From: Colwellia sp. M166
Lineage (GTDB): Bacteria; Pseudomonadota; Gammaproteobacteria; Enterobacterales; Alteromonadaceae
Assembly (NCBI RefSeq): GCF_024585285.1
Contig: NZ_CP040755.1
Span: 4,154,001 to 4,218,000 of the forward strand
Direction of reading: 5' to 3'
DNA length: 64,000 bases
Under the pieces are notes generated by a model. The model was not told the origin of the DNA, made no database searches, and saw only the letters and a list, made by a program, of their open reading frames with translations. Shown in pieces: positions 1-9,209 of this stretch. Numbering within the stretch: the stretch's first letter is position 1; every line of letters begins with the position of its first letter. Position numbers and translations under genes: made by a program.

Positions 1-1338
1 CGTGAAAAAGTCACCGCGGTTACCATTACCACACAGCGTGGTACGGTAATTAATTTAGATAAAAATGCTCAAGCGCTACGCCCGGCCATTCTTTGGTTAG
101 ACCAACGCTTATCTCAACCCACTAAAGCTATGCCTTGGTACTGGCGGGTGGCATTTTCATTGATAGGTCAAGGTAAAGTTGTCGATTATTTTCGCCGTAA
201 AGCACAAGCGAATTGGTTGCAACAGTATCAGCCAGAAGTTTGGCAAAAAACCGATAAGTTTTTGTTATTATCTGGCTTTTTTACCCATAAATTAACTGGC
301 CAGTTTAAAGACTCAATTGGCAGTATTGTTGGCTATCTGCCTTTTGATTACAAAAAGCAAGCGTGGGCCAACGCTTGGGATTGGAAATGGCATGCCTTAC
401 CGGTGAAAAGGTCAATGCTGCCAACGTTAGTTAAACCAGGCGAAAAACTTGGTGAGATCACCGCCGCCGCTGCCAAACATACCGGTATAGCGGCAGGCAC
501 AAGTTTAATCGCCTCAGCGTCTGATAAAGCGTGTGAAGTGCTGGGCTCAGGTTGCATTAGTCCTGAAACGGCGAGTTTAAGTTATGGTACTACCGCGACC
601 ATAAATACCAATAATGTTAACTATGTTGAGCCGCAAGCATTTATTCCTCCTTATCCTTCGGCTATACCTGACAATTTTAATAGTGAGGTGATGATCTATC
701 GCGGCTTTTGGATGGTCAATTGGTTCAAACAAGAATTTGGCCAAAATGAAATAGATAAAGCGCAAGTGTTAGGGGTTAGTGCTGAGAGTTTATTTGATCA
801 ACTTGTTGCGCAAGTGCCGCCAGGCTCGATGGGACTGATGTTACAACCTTATTGGTCGCCGGGTTTAAAAAACCTTGAAGCAAAAGGCGCGATTATTGGC
901 TTTGGTGATGTCCATACTCGCGCCCATATTTACCGCTCTATTTTAGAAGGGCTAGCGTATGCCTTACGAGAAGGTAAAGAAAGTTTAGAAAAACGCCAAA
1001 AATGTAAAATTACCCGCTTAATTGTCTCCGGTGGTGGCTCACAGTCTGATGCTGCTTTACAACTGACCGCTGACATTTTTAATTTACCCGCACATCGTCC
1101 ACATACTTTTGAAACCTCAGGTTTAGGTGCGGCGATTAATGCCGCGGTCGGGCAGGGCTATTTTGCCAATTATCAACAAGCAACAACGGCGATGACTCGT
1201 ATCGAGCAAACGTTTTTACCTAATCAAGCCAATGTTCAGTTGTATAACAAATTGTATCAGCAGGTTTATCGAAAAATGTATCGGCAACTGAAACCCATTT
1301 ACCAAAACATTAAAAAAATAACCAGTTACCCAGAATAA
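1..1338 (+). CDS. FGGY-family carbohydrate kinase, 5' end outside the window
   Basis: The reading frame is open from base 1, so the N-terminus lies upstream of the window; 445 codons are visible. Seen: a TTQRGTV segment and an ILWLDQR segment, both typical of the N-terminal lobe of FGGY sugar kinases, then a C-terminal ATPase lobe with SGGGSQSDAALQLTADIF and ETSGLGAAINAA, the usual FGGY C-terminal signatures. Family knowledge: these cytoplasmic enzymes phosphorylate a sugar or polyol with ATP. The substrate cannot be told from sequence alone (xylulose, glycerol, ribulose and erythritol kinases all share these motifs), and no neighbouring sugar gene is visible to help. Confidence 0.85.
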   Translation, partial: REKVTAVTITTQRGTVINLDKNAQALRPAILWLDQRLSQPTKAMPWYWRVAFSLIGQGKVVDYFRRKAQANWLQQYQPEVWQKTDKFLLLSGFFTHKLTGQFKDSIGSIVGYLPFDYKKQAWANAWDWKWHALPVKRSMLPTLVKPGEKLGEITAAAAKHTGIAAGTSLIASASDKACEVLGSGCISPETASLSYGTTATINTNNVNYVEPQAFIPPYPSAIPDNFNSEVMIYRGFWMVNWFKQEFGQNEIDKAQVLGVSAESLFDQLVAQVPPGSMGLMLQPYWSPGLKNLEAKGAIIGFGDVHTRAHIYRSILEGLAYALREGKESLEKRQKCKITRLIVSGGGSQSDAALQLTADIFNLPAHRPHTFETSGLGAAINAAVGQGYFANYQQATTAMTRIEQTFLPNQANVQLYNKLYQQVYRKMYRQLKPIYQNIKKITSYPE

Positions 1339-1466
1339 TAACAACAAGCAGGTTAATTTGTCAGGCATTGATAAATTGTCATAAATTAAATTTAGCATGT
1401 CATAAGTATTGAAATTGATCGTAAAAATTATAACAACAATTAAATATCAGTAGGAAGGAGCTTAAT

Positions 1467-3815
1467 ATGATTTACACCCGTCGAAAATTTATCAAAACCC
1501 TAGCGGTAAGTGCTGGCGTTGTCGTGACCTCAAGCTTAGTCGGTTGTGGTGGTTCAGATAAAAAAACTGCTGTGGTAACACCTGAGCCAGTTGAACCGAG
1601 TATTTTAGATGGCAGTCAATATTTTCCACAGTCTGTGGTATCTGGTGACCCTAAAGCCGACTCCGTTATATTATGGACCCGTGTTGATGATGGCTCAGGT
1701 ACTGATACTTCACTTATATTACAAGTGGCCAATGATGAAGCGTTTGCAAATTTAGTAGTTGAAGAAAGCTTTGATGCCTTAGCTGCCTCTGATCATTGTT
1801 TAAAAATTCGGGTAACTGAACTCGAAGCAGGGCAACATTACTATTATCGCTTTATTTATCAAAACGGCGGTAAAAACTATGCCAGTCGCACCGGCCGAAC
1901 AAAAACTGCTGCGGCAATTGATAGTGACAGCAAAGTAAAGTTTGCCTATGTTTCATGTCAGGATTATATCGGTCGTTATTTTAATAACTACTTGTCACTA
2001 CTTGATAATGACGATTTAGATTTCGTGGTGCATTTAGGTGATTATATTTATGAAACTACCGGTGATGCGTTATTCCAGTCAGCAGGTGGCGCCCGTAGCA
2101 TTGAGTTTACTGACCAAGAGGGTGTGTTAACTTTAGGTGTCGGCGATAACAAAAGCCAAGCGGCGAACAGCTTAGATAACTATCGTCAGCTTTATAAAAC
2201 TTACCGCACAGATGAATTATTGCAACGTGTCCATGAGCGTTTTCCGATGATAGCGATATGGGATGATCATGAGTTTTCTGACGATAGCTGGAGTGATAGG
2301 GCTACTTACCTTGATGGCGCCGGTGATGAACAACAAACCCAGCGTAAGAAAAATTCAGAAATGGCTTATTTTGAATATATGCCTATTGATCACGAACAAG
2401 TGCATAGCGCAGCCGAATTAGCGGCAGGTACATTAGCTATAAGTGATGAACACCTATTCCCGAATACCCGTATTTATCGTGACTTTCAATTTGGTCAACA
2501 TCTACATCTAGCCATGACAGATTTTCGTACTAATCGCCCTGATCATATTTTACCTGAAGATGCTTTTCCAGCGACCGTTGCGATGGACCAAGCAACCTTA
2601 AGTGGCTTTTTGTTAGGCACCGGCATGGCACAAGCACAGGTTGATGGCATTGTGAGCCAAATGTCACCGTATGTGAATATAGATGACGCAGCTTTTGCGC
2701 CATATAAAGCAACATTTTTAGAAATTTTTACCGGCCTCTACATGCAAGAGTTACTTGCACGAGTTGAAATGACAGAAACACAAGCTTTAGCAAAAGCGCA
2801 GCAACGTGCGGTCGCCGCGATACAAGGTAATTTAACCACCAGTTATCTGAACCAAGTATTGAGCACTGCACAAGCAAGCTTACCGAATGATCATCCGATC
2901 CAAATGTTACCAGCATTAACTGAAACGGGCGTTGCACAGGGACTCGCTTTTTATACTATGGGTAAAACCTCGCTATTTAACTTTATTGGTAGCCGTTATC
3001 TTGTGGTGAAAGACACCTATGACATTTACGCTGGTTATTTAGAGTATGTGGCTAATTTACAAGGCAGGTCAGTACAAAGTGGTTTTGACGCGGCGCAAAC
3101 GGCATGGCTTGGACAAACCTTCGCTACGTCAAACAGTACTTGGAAAATGTTAGGCAGTTCAGTGTCGTTTTCACCGCTGATTTTTGACTTATCAGCGAGT
3201 CGAGCGGACAGTGGCTTAAGCTTACTGGAAGAGGTACTGAATTCTGATGCTATTCCTGCGGCGTTAAAACAACGTTTTTACTTAGAAGCTGACCAATGGG
3301 ATGGTTTTCCACAATTTAAATCCTCGTTTGTTGATAATGTTATGAGCCAATTTGGCGTGATCAGTTTAGGCGGAGACGTACACAGTAGTTATGTTACTGA
3401 GCATAAAGCGAATAACGTAACGGGTAAGCGATCATTTAACTTTACGACTTCATCGGTATCGTCAGGTACGTTCGGTTCATTTTTAGAAAATGGTATGCAG
3501 CAAATATTCTCACAATTGGGTGATGTGCCTGAAGCACTTAGCGATTTACCGTTCTACTTTGATCCGCTAGTGCGCAGTGCGACCAAACGTGATGATATAA
3601 CTGATGACATGGTATTTTCTCGGATGTGGGAACATGGCGTTGCTATTGTTGAAGTTGATGCCGAGCAGGTATTAGTTAGCTTTCATAACACGGGTAGTGA
3701 ATTTCATAACATGGATACGGTGACTCGTAACTACTATCACGATGCTGAAAGCTTTCTCTCAAAAGTTCGCCTATATCAATTTAAAGTCAACGACGGGGTG
3801 TTAACACAGCTATAG
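1467..3815 (+). CDS. PhoD-like alkaline phosphatase/phosphodiesterase, Tat-exported lipoprotein
   Basis: 782 residues, preceded by a very strong ribosome site (AGGAAGGAG). The N-terminus has a twin-arginine signal (TRRKFIK at residues 4-10) ending in a lipobox-like LVGC with Cys27, so it is probably a Tat-exported lipoprotein. A PhoD N-terminal beta domain (residues about 50-150) is followed by the metallophosphatase domain, with VSCQDY, HLGDYIYE, IWDDHEFSDD and GGDVHSSY as likely metal ligands. PhoD enzymes release phosphate from monoesters and diesters in the periplasm. It is longer than Bacillus PhoD because of an insertion around residues 350-520. A terminator follows directly, so it appears to be a single-gene unit. 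No clear Pho box was found upstream. Confidence 0.88.
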   Translation: MIYTRRKFIKTLAVSAGVVVTSSLVGCGGSDKKTAVVTPEPVEPSILDGSQYFPQSVVSGDPKADSVILWTRVDDGSGTDTSLILQVANDEAFANLVVEESFDALAASDHCLKIRVTELEAGQHYYYRFIYQNGGKNYASRTGRTKTAAAIDSDSKVKFAYVSCQDYIGRYFNNYLSLLDNDDLDFVVHLGDYIYETTGDALFQSAGGARSIEFTDQEGVLTLGVGDNKSQAANSLDNYRQLYKTYRTDELLQRVHERFPMIAIWDDHEFSDDSWSDRATYLDGAGDEQQTQRKKNSEMAYFEYMPIDHEQVHSAAELAAGTLAISDEHLFPNTRIYRDFQFGQHLHLAMTDFRTNRPDHILPEDAFPATVAMDQATLSGFLLGTGMAQAQVDGIVSQMSPYVNIDDAAFAPYKATFLEIFTGLYMQELLARVEMTETQALAKAQQRAVAAIQGNLTTSYLNQVLSTAQASLPNDHPIQMLPALTETGVAQGLAFYTMGKTSLFNFIGSRYLVVKDTYDIYAGYLEYVANLQGRSVQSGFDAAQTAWLGQTFATSNSTWKMLGSSVSFSPLIFDLSASRADSGLSLLEEVLNSDAIPAALKQRFYLEADQWDGFPQFKSSFVDNVMSQFGVISLGGDVHSSYVTEHKANNVTGKRSFNFTTSSVSSGTFGSFLENGMQQIFSQLGDVPEALSDLPFYFDPLVRSATKRDDITDDMVFSRMWEHGVAIVEVDAEQVLVSFHNTGSEFHNMDTVTRNYYHDAESFLSKVRLYQFKVNDGVLTQL

Positions 3816-3841
3816 CCTTTTAGTTTTTCATAAAAATAAAT

Positions 3842-3869
3842 AAAAAGTTCGCACCTGCGAACTTTTTTT
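3842..3869 (+). terminator. Rho-independent terminator after the PhoD-like gene
   Basis: Stem AAAGTTCGC / GCGAACTTT with a short loop, followed by a run of T. It lies 27 bases after the PhoD-like stop codon. Confidence 0.85.
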
Positions 3870-4221
3870 GATCTAACTAATTAAAGCAAATATCAGCAAG
3901 TAATTAAGGCAGTAAATAGTGCAGAAATTAACGCAGTAAATAGCGTAATGATTTTAGTGCTTAGCAATCTTAGTTAAATAAACTGTTTAAAAATCAATCG
4001 TTTGTTTAATTTTTGAGCGTCCGTATATTTAACACATTGTAAGTAGTTAAATATTGCTGGTTTATTTTTCTTTTGATAAACAATGGCTTGTGATATTGGC
4101 CTTATTTTTGCTTGTAGCGTGGTAGTTGTTATAGATGACTAATTTATAAGTAATATATCTTAAGTTCTTAAACTCCATTTTATTTGAATTATTGCCTTTG
4201 TATTAGAAATAAGGATGTACC
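3870..4221. other. Intergenic stretch upstream of the PEP-CTERM gene
   Basis: About 350 AT-rich bases without a convincing reading frame. The only structure seen is an imperfect pair of GCAGTAAATAG units near 3909 and 3933. It must contain the promoter of the PEP-CTERM gene, but no box is clear enough to call. Confidence 0.4.
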
Positions 4222-4812
4222 ATGTTAAAGAAAGTATTCACTACAGTAATATTACTTTGTGTTAGTTTATCAATGACGTTATCTATGTCAGCCAACGCAA
4301 CATTAATAAATGGAATTAATGGTAGTTTTGATGTGTTTGGAATCGGTGAAACCACTTTAAACTCTTCAGGGGAAGTAATCGAAATAGACTTTTCGCTTAA
4401 CAATTTTGGTTTGCGACCTCAGATTATCACGGGCGATTACCTGAGTTATTTCGATAACGATACAGTATTTACTGTTAAAACCCCACTGACTTTAAGTGAC
4501 ATCGTTGGTAATATTTTATGGGAAGTAGAAGGCTTTACTTTTACCGGGACTTCAGTTCGCAGTAATGGTAAAGTTGGTGGCTCAACAGGAGTTTACATTA
4601 TTGGTGATGTTTCACATGTCGATTTTACGACGACAGAAACCGAGTGGTTTTTCTCTACTCAAGGCCTAGTGAATAATGCAAAAACATTAAAAAGCTTTTC
4701 TTCAACGATAACTTCTCCGGCGCCAAGCCAAGTACCTGAACCGGGTACTTTAGTTTTACTTGGTCTAGGATTAATGTCTTTTGGTTTTAGTCGTAATAAA
4801 AAAGCTTCATAA
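4222..4812 (+). CDS. PEP-CTERM sorting-domain protein
   Basis: 196 residues with an AAGGA ribosome site. Seen: a Sec signal peptide (cut near ANA-T at residue 26), a beta-rich middle of unknown function, and a C-terminal tail from residue 171 with VPEPGT, a short hydrophobic helix (LVLLGLGLMSFGF) and a basic end (SRNKKAS). This is the classic PEP-CTERM signal recognised and cut by exosortase (EpsH/XrtA). Such proteins are usually secreted or surface-attached and tied to exopolysaccharide or biofilm formation. No exosortase lies in the window, so the processing enzyme must be elsewhere. It is monocistronic, with its own terminator. Confidence 0.85.
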   Translation: MLKKVFTTVILLCVSLSMTLSMSANATLINGINGSFDVFGIGETTLNSSGEVIEIDFSLNNFGLRPQIITGDYLSYFDNDTVFTVKTPLTLSDIVGNILWEVEGFTFTGTSVRSNGKVGGSTGVYIIGDVSHVDFTTTETEWFFSTQGLVNNAKTLKSFSSTITSPAPSQVPEPGTLVLLGLGLMSFGFSRNKKAS

Positions 4813-4860
4813 CTTATTGTAAGTTTATTTTCCTGCGGTGATTCATGCCGCTGTTATCTT

Positions 4861-4889
4861 AAGCACTATATTTTTATAGTGCTTTTTTT
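4861..4889 (+). terminator. Rho-independent terminator after the PEP-CTERM gene
   Basis: Stem AAGCACTATA / TATAGTGCTT followed by a T run, about 50 bases after the stop codon. Confidence 0.85.
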
Positions 4890-5044
4890 ATATCTATAAT
4901 CTTTGCTTGAAGCGGCTATCATTTTTATCTTGCAGTTTTGAATAGCAAGTTAACTAAATGATTTGTCGTTAATAAAATCGTTTTTGCTCTTATGTTTCAA
5001 AATTTAACCGACAACTTCAATCTTGTGAGCCTTACTTTATTTTT

Positions 5045-5068
5045 AGTAAAAGTAAAAGTAAAAGTAAA
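5045..5068. repeat. Hexanucleotide microsatellite, (AGTAAA)x4
   Basis: Four exact head-to-tail copies of AGTAAA. The surrounding gap (4890-5392) otherwise shows no coding potential on either strand. Confidence 0.8.
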
Positions 5069-5392
5069 AATGGAGCTAAGTGTGACTACGTTTAATGATT
5101 GATGTTAGTTTTCTTTATAGTTAATTTTTAAAGGGATACAGTCCAGTTCGCTTTTCTGAAAAAATGACAAACGCTAGACAGTATTGCCCATCACGTTAGC
5201 AAACGTAAAAAACTCAAGTTCTTGTAATCGTCGCTATCATTTACAGCAGCACAAAAATAATATCCAAATGGCAGCTGGTTATGAGTTTTTACATAGCCAG
5301 AGCTCATTTCTACCGTTAAGCGGGTCTTTAATGTACGTTCTTGCCCTTATAAAATGAGAAGAAACAACCTTTCAAACCCGTTCAAATCGACT

Positions 5393-5420
5393 TTGACAGG
5401 TTTTTTATTCATCCTATACT
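5393..5420 (+). promoter_or_regulatory. Sigma70-type promoter for the 5454 gene
   Basis: TTGACA at 5393-5398, a 16-base spacer, then TATACT at 5415-5420. It lies 33 bases before the start codon, which has an AGGAAGAGA ribosome site. Confidence 0.7.
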
Positions 5421-5453
5421 CTGATAGAACTTATTGTTCTACAGGAAGAGATC

Positions 5454-6779
5454 ATGAAGGCACTACTTATAATCTTACTGGTTGGATCACTAAATCCCGT
5501 TTTCGCCGTAACAACAGATACTGATTTATCACCCTACATAAGTAAACTCGAAGATGCAGCTAAAGTGTGTGACAACAGTATGTTTTCCACCTCCGAGTGC
5601 ACAAAAATTTGCACAGCCTCTGCTGAGCAATTTAAACAAGCTAAAACTTTCTCCGGCATAAGTGGTGAGGGTGAGAATGCTGTCATGAATTGCGTGACCG
5701 CCATGGCCGCAAATGACGATGGTCGTAACTCGCCCCTGTTTAAACAAGTGGGGGCTTTACAAGCAACGCTGAGCACTGAGTTGTTTAAATTGAAAATGGC
5801 CCATTATGGGCAACAAGCTCTGGCAAAATCCAAGATTTCACCAGGTAAAGCTGTAGCTCAGCAGGTGAGTATCGATACCAATATTTATGCTGCCAATGGG
5901 CAAGTTGACAGTGACAAAATCCCGGCCTTATATGACGATCTAAGTCAACACTGTCAGAATCAAGACGGTGATATGATGAAGAAGCTATGTTCTGATATGT
6001 GTCAAAGTAAAAAAACCGAAGTTGAAGAAATGCTTGTTACCATCAAGCAAGCTCCCAAAAACATCAGTGCCGCAGATGAAGTGCGCAATACCTATAATTT
6101 GTTGCAAACTATTGAAATAGATCTAAATTCTTCCTGCGGGAATATATACAGACAGTTATCAGAGGCGCAACAGCCCAAATCTTATTTGGCGTTAGTGGAA
6201 TTTGTTGGGCTGATTAAAAAAGGCGTTTGGCCGCCTAAACCGGCCTTAAGTTTAGATTTAGCTTTAGAAGAACCGACTCCAGAGGTAAAACAGGCAGAGC
6301 AATTTGCAAGTGTGACCGGTGCCAACGCACTTAATACCTATAGTTTTTCTCAGGCCATAAGTGTTATTAAGTCAATGCCTGATTATCAATCCCTAGCGGA
6401 AAAAGTCCAGGGGATACCATATAGTGTGAAACAAATATCCAGTTCACTTTCGGATTTGATTAGTAAAGAAAGCAGTTACAGCAGTCAAAGGCAACAGTGG
6501 CAGGATAAAGTACAAGAGCTTGGCCTGGTTGGAAGGCAAAAAGAGCTCTATGAAGCCCTCAATTCCCAGTGCGATATAGACTACTTACGTACGTATAACC
6601 AACCAATGGACTGGAATCTGAAAGTGCTTTTTAAACCTGCCCCATTGGAACAAAAGCTTAGTCCTGTTTATCTTCACCGCTTCTGTTATGAGCAGCTAGC
6701 GGGAAGCTTAAATTCACAATATGCGCAAACAACTAATCGTGCAGAGTTACAAGCTCTGGCTGACACCTATATTAATTAA
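5454..6779 (+). CDS. Exported cysteine-containing protein of unknown function, probable 5' part of a frameshifted gene
   Basis: 441 residues with a good ribosome site and a clear Sec signal peptide (cut near VFA-V, residue 18). I do not recognise the family. Two related segments sit near residues 35-75 and 160-190, each with a C-x(9-11)-C-x3-C pattern followed later by another Cys, suggesting disulphide-stapled helices in the periplasm. A third region (about 297-425: YSFSQAISVIK, YEALNSQCD, LHRFCYEQL) matches the reading frame downstream at 7.2-7.8 kb. The frame stops at TAA 6777, exactly where the next frame (+1) continues the same domain pattern, so this and the 6721-8814 frame are probably one gene of about 1,115 codons. 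Confidence 0.75.
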   Translation: MKALLIILLVGSLNPVFAVTTDTDLSPYISKLEDAAKVCDNSMFSTSECTKICTASAEQFKQAKTFSGISGEGENAVMNCVTAMAANDDGRNSPLFKQVGALQATLSTELFKLKMAHYGQQALAKSKISPGKAVAQQVSIDTNIYAANGQVDSDKIPALYDDLSQHCQNQDGDMMKKLCSDMCQSKKTEVEEMLVTIKQAPKNISAADEVRNTYNLLQTIEIDLNSSCGNIYRQLSEAQQPKSYLALVEFVGLIKKGVWPPKPALSLDLALEEPTPEVKQAEQFASVTGANALNTYSFSQAISVIKSMPDYQSLAEKVQGIPYSVKQISSSLSDLISKESSYSSQRQQWQDKVQELGLVGRQKELYEALNSQCDIDYLRTYNQPMDWNLKVLFKPAPLEQKLSPVYLHRFCYEQLAGSLNSQYAQTTNRAELQALADTYIN

Positions 6780-8814
6780 TCCAACTAGCCCTTGGATAAG
6801 CGAAGAAAAATGGCTACCAAGCTGGGCTGCTTATAAGAAAACTCGCGTTTCAGAGTTTAATGAGAAAACGCTAACTCAATCTGACATGCAAACTAAAGCT
6901 CTGGCACGAAACACATCACGAGCGTCTCAAAAGGCAACAAACAAAAAAAGTGCGATATCTACAACAGAACAAAAAAGCAATAATATTGCAAGTTTAAAGC
7001 AACAAAAAAAACAACGGCAAAGACAAAAAAGTGACGAAGAATTTCGCACGAAAGGGATTACCTCTGTTGGGGGGTGGGGAAGAAGAAATCAAGGGCGAGA
7101 GGCACTCACGGGCATAAGTAAGCCTACTCGAGGTGATATTATTAAATACGAGTTTGCTCATTTAATAACCAACCCTAATGTTAGTCGTCAAGATATCTTA
7201 AAATTAACGACTAAAGAAGCGTATCACGAGTTTACATATGATCAAGCTATCACTATGGTTAAACAGAGCCCATTATATAGAGATATGCTCAGCGCTATTA
7301 GTAAGGATGTATCGGCAGAGGTATTGTATGCTGAGATGAAAGAAGGCGCTATTCGCTATGTACCAAATGGACAAACTGATCAGGTGCCACCTTATTCTGA
7401 GTTAGTGTCGGCTAAGAACAGGTCACAATTGTTTGAACTGTTAATTTTCTCTGAGTGTAACGCGCAAACTCCCCCTGATTTCAGTCAGTTTTATAGTAGC
7501 TTTTGGCCTCATCAATATGAGTATTTTCATTATTACAATGTAAAAGAGAGTAAGAGTGCATCAGCACCACTAGAAAACTTGATCCATGTGCAGTTCTTAC
7601 AACGATTATGCGCCAAAGAGCAGTTTGTAAGAGATAAAAAATCACTTAAAATGGGGGTGTTTATAAACGAACAAGCAATCGAGTTGTATGAAAGTGTCCA
7701 TGTTGCTGAACTTAAAAACGAAGATGGCCAATTCCTCATGTATCAAGAAGATTGGTCACCTGACTGGTTTGCATTCAAAAAGAAGTGGTATCGAGAGAAA
7801 TATAAACCTCAAGTCGCCTTGTTTGTAGAGACCACTTTGCCTTTTCCTGATATTGATAGAAGTGCAATATTAAGTTCGACGATTTATGCTCCTGTTACTT
7901 ACGGAGTATTATTAAATGCCTATAAATCTGTTGCAGCAACATTTTTAGGTGAAAATGATTATTGTTCGTTAACTACGGATCAACAAATAAGGATATATTA
8001 CGTTTACCAATCGTCCCAAAAATCTGCAAACGGCATTTTGGCATCGATTAATCCTTCCAACTCAAGATCCAAAGAAAATGCTTGTTCAAGAGCGATTAAA
8101 TCGAAATCAACTAATGGCGAACTTACCGTAAATGAAAAAATAGTCATTCAGTTTGAGGATATGCAGTACTATAATTACTGGTCTTTGCGTCCCAATCAGT
8201 TTCCTTCGGGCGAGCTGAGAAAGTACTGTGACAAAAAAGCAGGAGTGTCTCCTTTTCAAGGTTTGTCACAATGTGAATACTGGAGTGCCATTTATTATAA
8301 TGACTTTGAACAAGCCTTTATTATTGATCGTTTGTATTCGTCCTTTATGAAAATTAATAGCCGCCAAAACACGGCCTCAGCTATTTGGGATGCGATCTCG
8401 TTTTATAATACGCAATATCAGGATATATATCGTCAATGTGTCAAGCCATCAGCAAAAAAGTATGAATTCAAAGTCGATGTGACAACAAAAAAACAAGGAT
8501 GGGTTTTTCGGGCTGAAAAAACCAGAACAAACCATTACAGCTATTACGTTAATCCGGAATGGATACCAATAATGAATGAAATTGGTTTTATGTCAGGTAA
8601 TTATATAAAAGTGATTAAAGATTCGGAAAAACTTGGGAACTTAAAAACTACAGCTTTTGTTACAGCCAAATACATTGCCGGATTAAATCAAACAATGAAA
8701 AAGTATGCTTGTAATGATCCCGTTGTCCTACAGTTGGAAACTCGAATGAAATCTTACTATGAAGCGACTAAAAATTACGCTGCGATTTATGGGAAACAAC
8801 CAGAGACGTTCTGA
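6721..8814 (+). CDS. Unknown periplasmic protein, probable 3' part of the frameshifted gene starting at 5454
   Basis: 697 codons open from ATG 6721, but no good ribosome site precedes this ATG and the first 20 residues look like out-of-frame reading of the upstream gene; there is no signal peptide of its own. From about residue 21 the sequence resembles what should follow the upstream protein: a W-x-P-x-W-x-x-(Y/F)-K-K motif (residues 32-41) that recurs at about 345-355 after a second copy of the upstream module (YEFTYDQAITMVK, LFELLIFSECN, LQRLCAKEQ). A lysine- and glutamine-rich linker (about 50-110) lies between. The C-terminal half has further Cys-containing segments and many Tyr. Function unknown; probably periplasmic as a fusion with the 5454 product. 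Confidence 0.7.
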   Translation: MRKQLIVQSYKLWLTPILINPTSPWISEEKWLPSWAAYKKTRVSEFNEKTLTQSDMQTKALARNTSRASQKATNKKSAISTTEQKSNNIASLKQQKKQRQRQKSDEEFRTKGITSVGGWGRRNQGREALTGISKPTRGDIIKYEFAHLITNPNVSRQDILKLTTKEAYHEFTYDQAITMVKQSPLYRDMLSAISKDVSAEVLYAEMKEGAIRYVPNGQTDQVPPYSELVSAKNRSQLFELLIFSECNAQTPPDFSQFYSSFWPHQYEYFHYYNVKESKSASAPLENLIHVQFLQRLCAKEQFVRDKKSLKMGVFINEQAIELYESVHVAELKNEDGQFLMYQEDWSPDWFAFKKKWYREKYKPQVALFVETTLPFPDIDRSAILSSTIYAPVTYGVLLNAYKSVAATFLGENDYCSLTTDQQIRIYYVYQSSQKSANGILASINPSNSRSKENACSRAIKSKSTNGELTVNEKIVIQFEDMQYYNYWSLRPNQFPSGELRKYCDKKAGVSPFQGLSQCEYWSAIYYNDFEQAFIIDRLYSSFMKINSRQNTASAIWDAISFYNTQYQDIYRQCVKPSAKKYEFKVDVTTKKQGWVFRAEKTRTNHYSYYVNPEWIPIMNEIGFMSGNYIKVIKDSEKLGNLKTTAFVTAKYIAGLNQTMKKYACNDPVVLQLETRMKSYYEATKNYAAIYGKQPETF

Positions 8815-9209
8815 TGTATTTAGAGAGAGTGATTTTGACCAGGCCATTCATATCGGGTATCAGCTCACTGCGGCTTGCCGATAGGACTGGATGGACGTTT
8901 TTAAAGCTTATCAAGGAGGCATCAAATAATAACTAAATTTGATTAAATACCTACCTAAACTATAGTTATTACTCGATCGTAAGATAAAAGGAACTTTACT
9001 ATATTCAACTTATTCTAAAAAGAGCTGGCCCTAATACGGAGATATCCATCAAAGGAGTTTCGCTAACATTCAGGTAACCATGAATCAATTAATAGATCCT
9101 AGGCTAGCTTCATAGATGTATAAGCCACTTGAACAACAAGTTTACGTTAATTTTTTATTAATGTTCATCTGTAGTCAACTAGCCCAATATTCCTACTGGA
9201 GGAATTATT
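8815..9209. other. Intergenic stretch
   Basis: About 395 bases with no supported gene on either strand. A short open stretch near 8830-8930 reads like protein but carries a stop and no start signal. The final 20 bases hold the strong ribosome site (GGAGGAA) of the next gene. Confidence 0.4.

Noticed and set aside
5100..5390. Possible transposase remnant upstream of the 5454 gene
   Set aside because: All six frames are broken every few codons and no motif of a known transposase family could be made out.
6769..6780. Programmed +1 frameshift at the junction of the two unknown frames
   Set aside because: No known slippery site, UGA-with-internal-ribosome-site arrangement or stimulating structure was seen; a mutation or sequencing error is a simpler explanation.
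8830..8930. A coding-like stretch after the unknown modular protein
   Set aside because: It has an in-frame stop, no start signals and no recognisable motif.
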